Assembly: GCA_014549065.1 (NCBI GenBank) | Contig: JACDOX010000034.1 | Span: forward strand, 3,763,191-3,827,190 | Reading direction: 5' to 3' | Source of the DNA: Cardinalis cardinalis | Taxonomy: Eukaryota; Chordata; Aves; Passeriformes; Cardinalidae | Length of the DNA stretch: 64,000 nucleotides | Shown here: positions 49,901-62,618 of the stretch, in pieces | Numbering within the stretch: the first letter of the stretch is position 1 | Layout of the letters: each line of letters starts with the position of its first letter | Notes under the pieces: generated by a model | Database searches by the model: none | The model's input: the letters and a program-made list of their open reading frames with translations, nothing else | What the model was told of the DNA's origin: nothing | Made by a program: the position numbers and the translations under genes

Positions 49901-52900
49901 CTGCTTCTGGCAGCTGCTGCTATCAGTTCTTAAAAGTGCTGAAATTAGATGGGAAAATAGGCAATAGGAAAAAACAGTTTTTCTCACCCACATTAACACA
50001 GCAATGTATTATAGCAGTGGGAATTTCTTTTTTTCCTTACAAATGGCCAGAAAAAAATGCAGAAGAAATATTAGCAATTTTCTTTGAGCATTAATTGAAT
50101 TGATCTAGTTCTGATTACCACAATCTGAAAACAGCTTCTCCAAGGTACAGAGGATCTAATTATTCCCAGAAGAAATGTTCTGTAAATCTGAGCTATAGTA
50201 AGTATGTGAATGGACTAAATATTCCTGCAGTTCATAACCCTGTAGGTATATCTCTTCTTACACGGCAGAAAAGCAAACAGAAACATTAGAGGCACAAGCA
50301 GAAAGAACAGCTTAAGAAAAGGGCTGTATCTAGCAGGAAAATGTACACCGTGTAGCCCCATGTGCTTCTCTTTGACCTCTAAAGATGTTTGAGGATTTCA
50401 GAGCATTGTAAGGAGTCAGAACAAGGACACCAGAGCACCTCACAAGGATTCAGCAAAGAATAGATTGTTAAAAAGGGGTTCCAGATTATCTCCTGCTTGA
50501 AAAAGACAAGACTGTTTTGTAAAGGCAGCATCTAATGCCATGTGGCTGAGGATAAAAGAACAGCAAGAGTCATTATCACAAGTAGCAAGTCATCAGCTTT
50601 CTCAATATGCATGCCCAATCCTTTAATCATTTACCATGCACATGCATCTTAATGGGAATTCTGCCAAAGTATAACTGTTAGATTAACTGCTACAAAATCT
50701 TGAAAAATTAGAGCAAATGGTCTGTGCAGGAATGGTAATGCACAAAAAATGTCAATAACTTTTGCATTGGCAGCTGAGTCAGAAAAGCCATGAGCAAGAA
50801 AACAATAGGAAAGCCACTTTGTCGTACCATTTACTTCATTAATATGCTCACTTTTTTGCAGGGAGTATTTTCTGAGATGCTCCTACCATGTTACCTGCTA
50901 AAAGAAACCCACCCTAAATGTCCTGGGCACAATACCAGGTCTGAAAGGGAACAGTTTCCTGAACTTGTCAGAGTTTGATTAGGCAGACAAAATGATCTTT
51001 GTTTCATGGTTTAATAGCATGCAGCTGATATTGTGTCTGTGGTAGAGNTTATGTAAACCAGCATGGCATTTCTGAATTCATTCACATACTCTGTAGTGCA
51101 GGGGTGACTGCCATTACTCACAAACCTAATTTCAAAACCTGAGGTGTCTGGGATACACACCTCTCCAAGGCCTGAGAGGAAGAGACATCAAGAGTAGCAT
51201 TTGATAAGTGAACAATGACAATAGATTCCCAAACTCTCTGTTGCAGAATAAGAACTGGCTGAACACTGAGCTGAGATCCCATCAGCATCCACCTTATCAC
51301 ATCTTCCAGCCTGCTACTTCCCATATTTGGAGATTTAGATTTCCTTCCATGTCAACAAGGCCCTAAACTTCTCCTAATGATGATAAAAATTATAAACAAA
51401 ATTATAAACAAAACAATATTATAGGACATTCCCCACTAAGCTTAAAACAAATTATACCAATACTCCAACTAATTATCTTCCAAAGGNACTAGGATCTCAC
51501 AGAATCCATACAAGGCCAAGAAGCAATTCTGCTGTGAGCATACTCATCTATGTTTTTGTATGCTAGATTACTCTGATCAACAGCAAAGAGAGCATTCCTG
51601 AGGCATGTGGAGGCAGAATCTAACCAAGACAGTCTATTTCTAGACATCTGGCCTTGCCTTATAACCAGTGCACTAACAAAAAATTTTAGGGAGTAATTGG
51701 TAGAATTTAGGCTATTAGTATGGACCTAAAGTATTTCACTGCAGAGGCGGCTATTTCTATCTCCTGTCTTGACCTTGGAATAGCGCCCTGGAGCAGCACC
51801 TTGCCTTCCTCCCCTTATGCAATGATGGGCTGTTTTGAACCTTTCAAAGTCTCATTCTCACTTCCAACAAAGTTAGAAGAGGACATTAGGTGTGCCAACT
51901 GCTGGTTGTCCTGGTAAGCTTGAAACACAGTTAGAGGCCAGTTTAGGTAATCTTTTCTCACAGCTGTAGCTCCTTACAGCCTGCTCTCTCATGATCCAAA
52001 AATATCAGCCAAGTGTTTGCTTAGAATTTAATAACTAACCTTAAAATAACCTATAGAAAGAATCATTGGCTGAAGAAGGGGCATCAAATAATTTCACTCA
52101 GGGGATTTTGGTAGTTTGCTTTTCCATACAAAAGCAAAGTTTATAATAAATGTAATTCATACCAAGTTTGATGTGTTCTATTCATAACAGTGGTGTGCTT
52201 TTATTGCAATCTATATACACCATAGAAGTCTCAATAAATGCACAAACTATAAATAATTTCCTGTGCTGTAGCAAAGTGTCTAGTTAGTTCTGTAAATAGG
52301 GACTTGTGGCAGTGATGACAATTATTTCAACAGGATTTCCTCACATAGTGAGAGCTTCCAGAATCATCTCTTATTGGTAAACCCATGACTTCAGTATGGC
52401 TACAATTGATGCCTTCCCACCCAATAATTCATAGGCTGATAGGAAAATAATTTTTTCTCTGCCTCCCCAGAGGCCAAAGTACAGTCATGTGAGTTATTTT
52501 GAAAACTTTTTTAAGAAACAGTATATGCACTCACCCTTTATTTGGGCATTAACTCCACAGTATGATTAGCAAAGGTTTTTCCATTTCTAAAGCTTTGCTT
52601 TTCATTCACATCCGTGCTGTAATCCCAGCCTTTCATAGGCTTCCAATAGGTAAATTTAAATGGCTAAGCTATATATCTGATGGATGCAAAACCAACTTGG
52701 TATAATTATCTCTCGAAACACCTTTTTGTGGACAAAGACAATAAATTTCAAAGGAAAACAAAAATTTTCTTCCTTTCTGGGTGTTTGTCCCATATATTGA
52801 ATAAAAAAAATTCAAATTAAGGATTTCTTACAAGTATATATATCCATAATATTGGTAAAAGAAATTAGTTATTTGTATTTTTTTCTGAAAACAGCACAAG

Positions 52901-55900
52901 TGGAATCAAAATCCAAGTCAAAATGGGACAAAAATAGAGTACTGAAACAGATAGCCCAGATTTCATCCTTTTTGCATTGAAAAGAAAAAGCCAACTCATC
53001 CAGAAGGAATAGGAAGGGAAGAGAGGATTGGAGGGGCAGACACTTGTGATTTGTGCCATTGTAAAGAGACTAAGTGTCTGATCCACTTATAGCACCTCAC
53101 ATTAAACTTAAAGGAGACAAAGAACCCTTCCTGATATGTTGTCTCATCTCTCAAGAAAGCAGGAACCAAAGCTTCTGCAGAAAAGTCTTACACCAGGTTC
53201 TGGGCAATAGAAAGAATCTGGGGCTGCATTTGCTCACACCTCAGCTGGAAGCAGCCCCCTGGGCTGGAGGGAGTGAACTGCTGTCACCTCTGAGGGCCCA
53301 GGGACACCAGCTTTTCCCCAGGCTTCTGGTCTTGAGTGCTTGCCTCCTTCTCTTGGAGAACTCTCCTATATTCAGAGAGTATTTTCAGTATTTTCTTAAC
53401 ATGTCCCCCTCATTCTGCCTTGCTTTCTCTTCTGCAAGCTCTGCAGCACAGGCGTGGGTGGGAGCATGGCCTCTGCCAGCAGCACCAAGGATGAGCAGTC
53501 CTGACTCCTTGCAAATAGGAATTCAAAGACAATATCAAGGCCTTGTTCACAGCAGGAGACCTTTCTCACCCAAGAAGAGCACAAACGCGTTAGTTATGCA
53601 CATATGGAATTCCTGCATGGGTTCAGCTTTTCTTACTCTGCATCACTTAAAAAAAAATCTACTTTTTTCTAATATCATGCCCAGACAGTAATTGCCACTT
53701 GGTGTCCAGACAGATGTACGCTCTCTAATTCTTAACGTTCTCAAATTCTTTTTCCTGCAGTGCCAACATTAAAGATCAGAAGATTAGCTCAAATACTAAG
53801 AGTAGCATAAAGGGCAGATGAATACCCAGAGGTACAAGGAGAGGCAGAGGGAAAAAGAAAGGAGGAATATCTTGGTTCATGGCAGCATGGTTGAAGTGTT
53901 TGTCTTTAAAGTGTTCAAAAGAATATAATGGTGATCTAATGAAATTTCAGTCTTACCTTTCAAGTCCTCAAATATACCCTGAAGCAGAGTCAACTTTCTT
54001 TATTGTTAAAGTATCACAATAAATGTTGTATGGTTTTGCTGGATTTTTGGAGGTTTTTTTCCTTTTTGTTCTGTTGTTTTTTTTTTTTTTTCTCTTAAAT
54101 GAACGTTAGTTGTCAGTGTACAAAATTTTTTCAGACAAGGGCTCACAACTATGCTACTGAAATATTTTTTTAGAATGGTGTTCTCCAGATTAATTTTCAA
54201 AGGTTGACTTGACCTTCAAAAGCCTATGTTATCTGTCCTTTTTCTTGTCATTTGATCAAAGAGGCTTTCCCTCTGTCTGGACAAGCAGAAATCACATAAA
54301 CATTCCTTTCCTCCTTTTTTTTTTGTGTCTTTTCTGGGAGGTTCCACCTTAAATTTTTTCTTTCTTGCCTTCCTAGACAAAAATTGGTGTCTGCATTCTA
54401 ACTGCTGACACCAGCTTTCACATTCCTCCTGAAATTTATTCAGCTAATCGTGCCTTTTCAGTTAATACACTTACATGGAACTAATAACATAATCAAAACA
54501 CTGAGAGGTTCCTTGTAATAAAATTTATCCTGCCTCACTATGTTTCTAGTCTGACCTTGACAGCGAGCTTTTTTTTTGCTTAAAGTAATTAGTTAGATGG
54601 CTACTACTCCCTCCAGAAATTCCATTGCCTTTTGTGATCTNAGGGGTGTCTGAAATAATTGCTTCAGTGTTTTGTCTGTTTTTCAAATCATTGCCCAGCT
54701 GAGCTTTTTCTTTTCTTCATGGACACTAGTGTAAGGACTAATTTCTAACACAGATGAGAGCTTCTAAGTGAGGTGAGCAGGATCCATGGCAGTGGTTACC
54801 CATAAACTAAACTCATAAAAAACCCGGGACATTCAAACCCCAAAATGGCACAGGTGTACCCAAATAACAAAAACTTGAGACATAGCTAAAAATTTAAAAA
54901 AATAGAACTTTTTCCACNCAACTTTTCTTCTAGCTAAAAGTAAAAAAATGTGTTGGCTAGAAAACCAAATGATATACATTAATTTATAAGGGGTTTTTTC
55001 AATGGCTACTCAAGGCCATTACAGGGAAATGAATCACAGTCCCATTTTCTTCTACAGTCTGGACCTCCAAATAGGACCACACTTTCCATGGAGCGCTGTG
55101 AGAGAAGACAGTTCCTCACAGCCTCAGAGCCTCAGAGCTGGTGAGGCTGTCAAGGAATGCAGACAGGGATAACCAAACCTCTATCCTGAGGTTCTGCGGC
55201 CACAAAATATTTGAAATTATCTATGCTCTTCTATCAAGGATTTTTCTCCCCCAAAGGAGAATAGTGATATTTTCCACGGAAAATCTATCTAAAACTGTTT
55301 TCATCATATTTTTGTCTCCCTATCTTAGTACTTTTCCCCTTTCTCAAATTCCTCGGGGGAAAAGAGCCTTGAAAATGCGGAAGATGAGTAAGACTCCCTG
55401 ATCAAATTCTCTTTTTTTTCTTTTTTTTTTTTTTATACAAGAAAACTTGAAATTTTTTTAGCAGCTGCTATTACTTCCAGCTGAGAGTCTTTTAGAAATA
55501 TATTAGATCTGAAGGAAACTGTATGTCCACATATAAGTTAAACATAGTATTTTACATTCTTATGGAGAAATTTCCAAAATAGTCATTGTCTGAAAGGACA
55601 TCCTCTAGAAAAACACATTATAGCTTTTAGCTTTTAGCTAAAGCATCAAAATGTGATATTTTAGAAAATTTTGTCAGATTGGACTAAGAGAAACATTACC
55701 CTTAGCCTGCAAAACTTAGAGCCAGAAAAGTACATCTCGTTCTTTTCTTTCTTCTTAATAATTCTTTCTTTTTATTTTTAGAACAGTTCCTAATGTGTGA
55801 CCCCATCATCTAATGTTACATAACCTGAAACTATTTCTTTTTTATATTGATCATCTCTAGCCAGAAACTTGAGCAGTACTCTCCGCTGTTGGATCTGCAA

Positions 55901-58573
55901 TGTAAATGACCTTTTTTCTTTTCCTGTGCTAAATTTCTGATACAGCTGGTGCAAATTCTGTGCAGACAGGAGAACAGCAATCTGTTCTTACAGAAAAAAA
56001 AAATGCAGAGAAATTGAGAATATTTTCCTTATCATTACTTTACATGAAAATGCCACAGTATTAACAACAGCATAAGTTGACATGCACAAAGACTCCAATC
56101 CCTTTAAAATTTTCCCTTTACAAAAAAATTTTTTGAAATATGTTTTCCACCACTGAGCCCTTTTTAAAGGATCTTTAGAAAGGAAATCTAAAAGAGAGTT
56201 TGATCATGCATTTCAGAGAATATAAGGCTGAAAAAATTCCATATGCTGCATTTTCAAAACGGCACTAAAATCCAGTTCATATTCCATTTTTCATTAAAGA
56301 TATATAGAAATGAGTAACACTAGAGAGTTATATAAAGGTTGTGTCAGTAAAGTTTTCTTTCTGCCTTTATCTCTTATTCTATGTAGGTCATAAAATTTAC
56401 AAAAAACCTCAACCCAACTTTCAAAACGTGTCATGTCTCAAAATACTTATTAAGTCTTTTAATATCCTTCTTCATTTACAGACGTACCTGATTGCCTAGG
56501 TCTGCCTAGGTATACCTCTGGGACACAGAGAGAGAAACCCAAAACATAAGTTATATGCTTTAAAGATTGTGAAAATCCATCAAAAACTTGGGTTATCCAA
56601 GTACTATGTGTTTAACTTTATTACGAGCTTTCATGCAATAAGTGTAGCATTGGGAAGCTTTTGAGATGTTTCATTAACCCAAAAACAACTTTAAAATCTC
56701 TGATACGGGCAAATGTTGACTATTGTGACACTGCTCACAACATGAAACAATGCTCATGCTTCACATTTCTGTGGTTAATAAACTAAAGCTAAGGATAACA
56801 CTATTGTAGATCTCTAGAAAGGCCAATATGGCAAAATTTTATGAAAGATAGGATACCCCAAACTATTGCTCTCAAAGAAGATTTCAGTTTGTTTCAGAAT
56901 TTCCACAACTTAATATGCTTCATGGAGTTCGAGTGATTGATTTCCTAGCTTTAGCTTTATGCACAGTTTCACTTTTCAGCCTGCNAATCTAGGATCATCA
57001 CACACAGTACTAACCAACTATTTGTTTTTTAGTGTAGCTACTGGCTGATAAGTCCTTACTGAAAATGCTCCTGCTGTGCCATTTGGCATATAAAGAGAGA
57101 AACTTACCCAGTCCCAGGAACAACTAAGAAATTCACAACATGGGGACGGTATCTCACAGATCTTACAAATAATTTGAGCTCCAAGAAATGAAAAAAATAA
57201 ATAAATTCTAAACCTTACAGAAGAAACTCTGAAGATAAGCTGACACTTTCTTTTTTTATAGAGGATGTTGCCTCTGCACTAGCTGTAAGTCATCTGTTTC
57301 TTGTGTTGGACATGACATGTATAATGTATTTATATAAATATAATATATAAATATAATTATTTATATTACAGAAAGATAAAGTCCAAAAAATAATTCTGGA
57401 TTGAGCTAAGCATTCACCTACTTAAAANGTACTCATGCTTCTCCCTCCACCCCTCAAAACCCCAATTTTAAAATTTAATTATTAACATTGACAGCTTGGT
57501 CAATCTGAAATCCTATTCCGAGAAGAGTTGAAGCAGAACTGAATGAACAAATTTAGGAGTCAAAATCATCTGTCTTTTAGCACAGGCTTATTCCTGAATA
57601 ACAAAATTATCTTTTCTCTCTGACACTGGATGTGAGGTGAAGTGGACTCTACTTTGTTGTCAAGCTCTGATTAATTAGCTTGTGAATTTTGCAATTCCAG
57701 AGGCTCTAGCATGTCTGTGTAATTTGCACATTGTGTAGTAAAGAGAGAGTACACTGAGCTCATTGGCAGGCTCCTGTTATTGTTGTATAAAGCTATCTAA
57801 ATAGAGGGGTTTTTTTCAGTGCAGCATTATTCATTCTTTCCCTATTATTGTGTAACGTGAGGAACAGAAGGCCTTTATCTCCTTTGTTGGCTGCAGGCTT
57901 TCAGCAGAGTTTAAACATGTACTCTGTTCTGCAAGTACAATCTGGTTCAAAACTAAATGCAAACAAATGCAAGTTGAAAAATGTTTTTCAAAACAAACTT
58001 TCTCTAATAACCATCCTTCCCCACAACAATCAGTTCCCGATTAGGACTGACCAGTCTTCACTCTTCATTATGGATTTTGGAGTCTGATCTTCCTCTGCCT
58101 CATATCTTCTCTCTCTACAGATATGCCAAGCTTTCCTTTTCAGACACATCCTAGTACTGCTCTCCTTCCACTAAAACTGGTGTAAGGAATGCAGAAGCCC
58201 CATGCCACCAGCCCTTCCGACCAATCCAGGCAGCTCTGGTCCCAGTGTCCCTGTGCCCAGCAGGCTGTCTCCATTGCTGGAAAAGCAATACAGGGTCAGG
58301 GCACCTGCAAGGCTGGATTTCTTTGGGCACCCACCCAGTACCGGCCTCCCACACACATGCAGACTTGAGGGAAACCTCTCTGCTGCTGAGAAAAGGATGA
58401 AAGGGATAATCCTGCCAGCACAGCAAAACACAAAGGGAGGAAGATGCAAAAATTATTTAAGGGAATAAAANATAGACAATTTTAAAAAATCCTTTTCCAT
58501 ATAATCCCTTTCTGGAGGCTTTACTGTTGAAGATCTGGATTCAAAGCTATATTCNAGATGGGTTTTTGGTAAT
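46983..58573. other. Unique AT-rich non-coding DNA
   Basis: More than 11 kb with no recognised gene, RNA or transposon. Points noticed: a 618-bp open frame at 53074-53691 without an early ATG, an especially AT-rich tract at 57.32-57.37 kb built of TATAAA/TATAAT words, and a short TAGCTTT repeat at 55621-55642. Confidence 0.45.
57325..57372. repeat. AT-rich low-complexity tract
   Basis: Nearly pure A and T with recurring TATAAATAT words. Low complexity, probably without function. Confidence 0.8.
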
Positions 58574-58579
58574 TTGACC
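58574..58579. repeat. Left target-site duplication of the solo LTR
   Basis: TTGACC directly before the LTR's first TG. It is repeated exactly at 58919-58924, directly after the last CA. A 6-bp duplication is typical of integrases of beta-/alpha-retrovirus-like (class II, ERVK-type) elements. Confidence 0.9.
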
Positions 58580-58629
58580 TGTCGGGTGCGGGGCGGCTCT
58601 GAGGCTCAATAAGAGTTCAGCAAGCTCNG

Positions 58630-58635
58630 TTTATT
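58630..58635 (-). terminator. LTR polyadenylation signal AATAAA
   Basis: AATAAA on the minus strand, about 20 bases downstream of the TATA box, with the GC-rich R/U5 end beyond it. This compact arrangement with a very short R is seen in several avian retroviral LTRs. Confidence 0.75.
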
Positions 58636-58652
58636 TCGGTAGAGCATCAAAC

Positions 58653-58707
58653 TTTATACACACAATAATAAGCTTATGAATATTCTGCAAGCCAAGTAAC
58701 TCATTGG
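58653..58707 (-). promoter_or_regulatory. LTR promoter: CCAAT box and TATA box
   Basis: On the minus strand CCAAT is at 58703-58707 and TATAAA at 58653-58658, a spacing usual for retroviral U3 promoters. If active, transcription would start near 58625-58635 and run leftwards into the flank at 58.5 kb. Confidence 0.75.
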
Positions 58708-58918
58708 TTAAGCTATAACATCAATCTTCCCATGCTCTTTGGGCTTACNNCTCCCTTTTCCCANGCCGCACTGTNNACTTTGTTATCATACNCAGCTAGG
58801 CCCAAGGACACATTATCTGCAGGTGCAAAACTTCAGCTAAACTATCTTCAGTACTTTTCCAGCTCTGTTCGGCTAACAAGNGAGTCTACGTGACCTCTGT
58901 CATAAAACATTTCCAACA

Positions 58919-58924
58919 TTGACC
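58919..58924. repeat. Right target-site duplication of the solo LTR
   Basis: TTGACC, identical to 58574-58579. Perfect identity argues against great age. Confidence 0.9.
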
Positions 58925-61900
58925 CTTGTGCATCTCACCCAGAATTTTGCTCGTTGGAGGCCCTTGTATATGTCTCATGGGTAAATAAAAGTAAGTGGCA
59001 TTAGCATGAACCTGAAACAACTGCAGATACCACCAGTACATGTGAGAAACCACATTAAACTAATTTTAACCTGTGATCCTGCCCTTTCTCAATGGAAGTT
59101 CTCTCTCTGTTTAATGAGGTGTGTGTCTAGAGATACCTGCAACAAACCACTTATCTGATTAACCGGGCAAAAGGTATGGGAATTAAATACCAACAGATAT
59201 TTCTTCTCATGCCNCAAACTTAAACATCCTACTCCTTACCCTGAAATATACACTTTAATTCTGTATTTGGTGAGAACAGATGACAGCCTCTGCTGTAAGA
59301 CTGAGAATCTTGTTGGTAGCATAATGCTTTGAAATAGCCAGGAAGCTGCCTTCTGTTCTGTACTGGTGAGTAGAGGACTCAGTGGGCTGACATACATTTC
59401 ACACCTCTGCATTTTAGAACTCCAGATTTCCATTATCACTTCAGGTACACATGAATGAGAAAAGAGGGCAGAATTGTAGTGAAAAGCTCTTGCAGGCATA
59501 ATTTGTGCTTCTTAATGTGCTTGGTTATGAAAGAGAAGTACAAATGACCTACACAACACTCTTTAACAAATAAGAGACTAAAATGTTGGTGTGATGATTA
59601 GCCCTTGGTTTTCTAGCAAAGAAAAGTCTCCATTACTGTATTCTTGTATATTTTTTCCCTAACATTTTCAGGNTGTACCAGAGATTCAGATCAACAATCA
59701 TAAACATGTACTAGCCCTCTGTCATGGATGACTACCAGATTTCACCTCNATGACCATCAAAATCAAAGCTCAACATCTTGTGAAAAAAAAGATAAGAGTA
59801 TAGAATGAGGACCAAAGAATTTTCAGCATTACTTCCTTTAAATTACTAATACTCTGAGCCATAGATATGCTGTAATCACTCATCAAAGTTCGTCAAACTT
59901 CACCTTTGAGATCAAGGGTGAAGGGTATGGATTTTCAAATTTTCATTTTAGAATGTAAGAGAGCTTACACTCAAAAAGTCTTGTAAGTGAGATGCATAAC
60001 TATATGTGTGTTTCAAAGGGAGGAAAAAGTTTGAATNTGTCTTTCTAAAATATATAGTAGTTTGCCTAATGGTGAGATTAGATTTCCTATTTGTTTCCAT
60101 GTGATTGCTGGCATACCATAATAAAAGAATTCTAGTCTAACTTTCTGTGCTTTGTTGTTTGTAACAAAAGTTTTTAAAAAATTGATTTTAAAATTATTTC
60201 TTTTTACCCTTTGTTTCTACTTCATCCTATACATACTTTGAACNGAAATCCTTAAAGACACAACTGTTGAACAGTTTAATCTTACAATGAAGTAGAGCAA
60301 AGAAGCAAATCAAATGAGGAGAAAAAGTAATATAAAATCCTACTATTCAAAAATGTTGACATACTTCATTGCTTTCCATCAGTTGCACTTTTTTTGGCGC
60401 TACACAACTCAATTTTTCATGTGAACAACAATTACATGTCTGGCTCCCCATCCTCTAGCAAATGCACTGAGAGCAGCCTGACTCACTCTGAATGCCCATG
60501 GTGCAGGCATGCACATCTAACCAGAAATCACAGATACTCTACCGTCAGTAGAAATTGAGTTAATGCAGTCAGTGGAATATAAATGCAATTCATTGTCTGC
60601 CAAAGTAGTCAATAAAGTTTGTTTGATTAGATCTTCACTATAAAGCAGTGCAAGATAATTACTTCAGATACAGACTCCAAGTGAACAGCTTCAGTTATCT
60701 AAACATCTAAGTATAGATGTCTCATGTCATGTTAGGTGCCATGGTACATCTCCTGGTGCCTCTCATAGCCATTTCAGAGAGGAGCAGATCTAATGGAACT
60801 CTTGGCTCAAACATACCATCATTATTTNGAATTTCATGACATTGTACAACAGCTTCAAACAGACCTAGATGCCTCTGGACCCTAAAGTAAAGTGAGATGA
60901 ATCCCAACTGTCAGGACAGGAGAGCAAGTGAAAATACNAAGGGCTTCTTCAGCTTAGCTCCAAGCCTTGTAACAGAGTTTTCATGTGTCACACAATGGCA
61001 GTCAGACCTGAGCCCATGTCATACTACTGGCCTTTGGGAATTTTCCTACAAAATATAAAAGAAACCTTTTTTTTTTCTATTGGGTGCTCTTGTTGTTGCT
61101 GTTGCTATTGTATTTTGATACTGTCTAATCAAAAACCCCAAATAATAGATCAGCAGAAGAGCAGAATCTGACTTTCAAAAAATATGATTTTAAGCCCAGG
61201 CTCTGGGCCACATGGATTCTGTTCCTACTTCTTCCCTATTCTTATTCTGTTCCTCAACACCATTGCAGTGAAACAGCAACAGAGAATTAGAATTAGAGAA
61301 TTTTTCTAATTTTTCTGACTTTCTTTCCTGACCCTAGATGAGCACACTTCTTGTTTCCAAGCTGGGACACTTTTTTTGTGAAGTCATCCAGCACTCCTTC
61401 TCCACTGAGCCCTTCCTGTCTGCCTGCTGCTGTGTTTGCCTGTAAAACACACTCTCCCCTGCTGACTCTCAGCAGGCTAACTGCTGGCATAGATTTTCAC
61501 ATTTTCTCTATTGGATAATTACATGGAAGGACTCCACACAACTAAAATTACCTGTCTCTAAAGATTCTAATTTTCCTGGAGNGCTGAAGCTGAATCTGGA
61601 TTTCCATCCATGATCCCACAGAAGGAATGCCAGGGTTTTTTCCAGTCCCTGCCCTTGCGCAATCCAGGCTCCTCTTGCTGCATGCAGGTTCTAGATCATT
61701 CCATGGCACACTAGCTAAAGGCTAGAGGTTCTGCTTCATTTCTATAAGAAACATAGTTTCTTGAATTAAATTGAAAAATTCAGCCCAGAATTGTAAACAT
61801 TAATTGNAAGTCCCTAGGAGCATGTACAGGGNAACTACATACCTCCCTCACTCCCAATTTAGATGTCACTCACTGTCATAACTGATCTCATTGCTACAGT

Positions 61901-62114
61901 TATGCACACAATGAGGATATCTTTGGAATCATGGTTGTAAAAGATGGAAAACACTGATGGACTGATACAAAAATATCTTAATTGGTTTCATATTCCTAGA
62001 TTTACCTGTGCCCCCTAATCTGCCCAGTCACTGCGATGTACAGAAGGTTCATGGAAAGGAGGATGAATGTTGTGGTAGGGTTGCTCTGAAGAATTTCCAA
62101 TCTCAGAAAGGAAG
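58925..62114. other. Unique AT-rich non-coding DNA
   Basis: No gene or transposon recognised. A short GTT/GCT-rich run lies near 61090-61110. Single ambiguous bases occur every several hundred bases, as in the rest of the window. Confidence 0.5.
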
Positions 62115-62618
62115 CTGAAGCATTTAGATACTAAATTGGGAGGAGCTATTGACTCCCTTGAAGGCTGAGAGGCCCTGAAGAAACACCTTGACAAATTAGG
62201 GAGCTGGGCAATCACCAACCACATGAAGTTTCACAAAGACAAGAGCCAGATTCTGCACCTGGGACAGGGCAACCACAGTTGTGTGTGGAGACTGGGGAAT
62301 GAGATGCTGCAGAGCAGTGCTGCAGAGAGGGACCTGGGNGTCCTGGTCTGTGGCAAGTTGAACGTGAACCAGCAGTGCCCTGGCAGCCAGGAGGGCCAAC
62401 CCTGTCCTGGGAGCATCAGGCACAGCATGGCCAGCNGGGCAAGGGAGGGGATTGTCCTGCNCTGCTCTGCTCTGGGGCAGCCTCACCTCCAGTGCTGGGG
62501 GCAGTTCTGGGTGCCACAATTTAAGAAATATATAAAACTATTAGAGGAGAGCCAGGAAGATGGAAAAAGGCCATGAGGGGAGGCCATATGAGGAGTGGCT
62601 GAGGTCATTTGGTCTGTA
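62115..62618 (+). mobile_element. CR1 LINE ORF2 C-terminal fragment (sense)
   Basis: The plus strand encodes CR1 ORF2 text beginning just after the catalytic box: TKLGGAIDSLEG-like at the left, then MKFHKDKSQILHLGQGN, WRLGNEMLQSSAAERDL, VLVCGKLNVNQQC, IRHSMAS and FWVPQFKKYIKLLEE, and finally PYEEWLRSFGL-like words. It stops before the ORF2 C-terminal 'HWNRLP' region and lacks the 3' UTR octamer tail, so both ends are truncated. A 117-codon frame remains open (62223-62576). Three ambiguous bases fall inside. It belongs to a different CR1 variant from the copies at 27 and 30 kb, closer to the one at 2.2 kb. Confidence 0.95.

Larger units (their letters stand above)
58580..58918 (-). mobile_element. 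Solo LTR of an endogenous retrovirus (class II/ERVK-like)
   Basis: A 339-bp unit that starts TGTCGGG and ends CCAACA on the plus strand, with the retroviral TG...CA ends, flanked by the exact 6-bp duplication TTGACC. Transcription signals fall in the right order only on the minus strand: a CCAAT box (58703-58707), a TATAAA box about 45 bases downstream (58653-58658), then AATAAA (58630-58635) about 20 bases further, followed by a GC-rich segment of about 50 bases ending in CCCGACA. That gives U3-R-U5 running right to left. No internal gag, pol or env sequence is present on either side, so the provirus was lost by recombination between its two LTRs. Eight ambiguous bases fall within it. Class assignment rests on the 6-bp duplication and is an inference. 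Confidence 0.93.
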
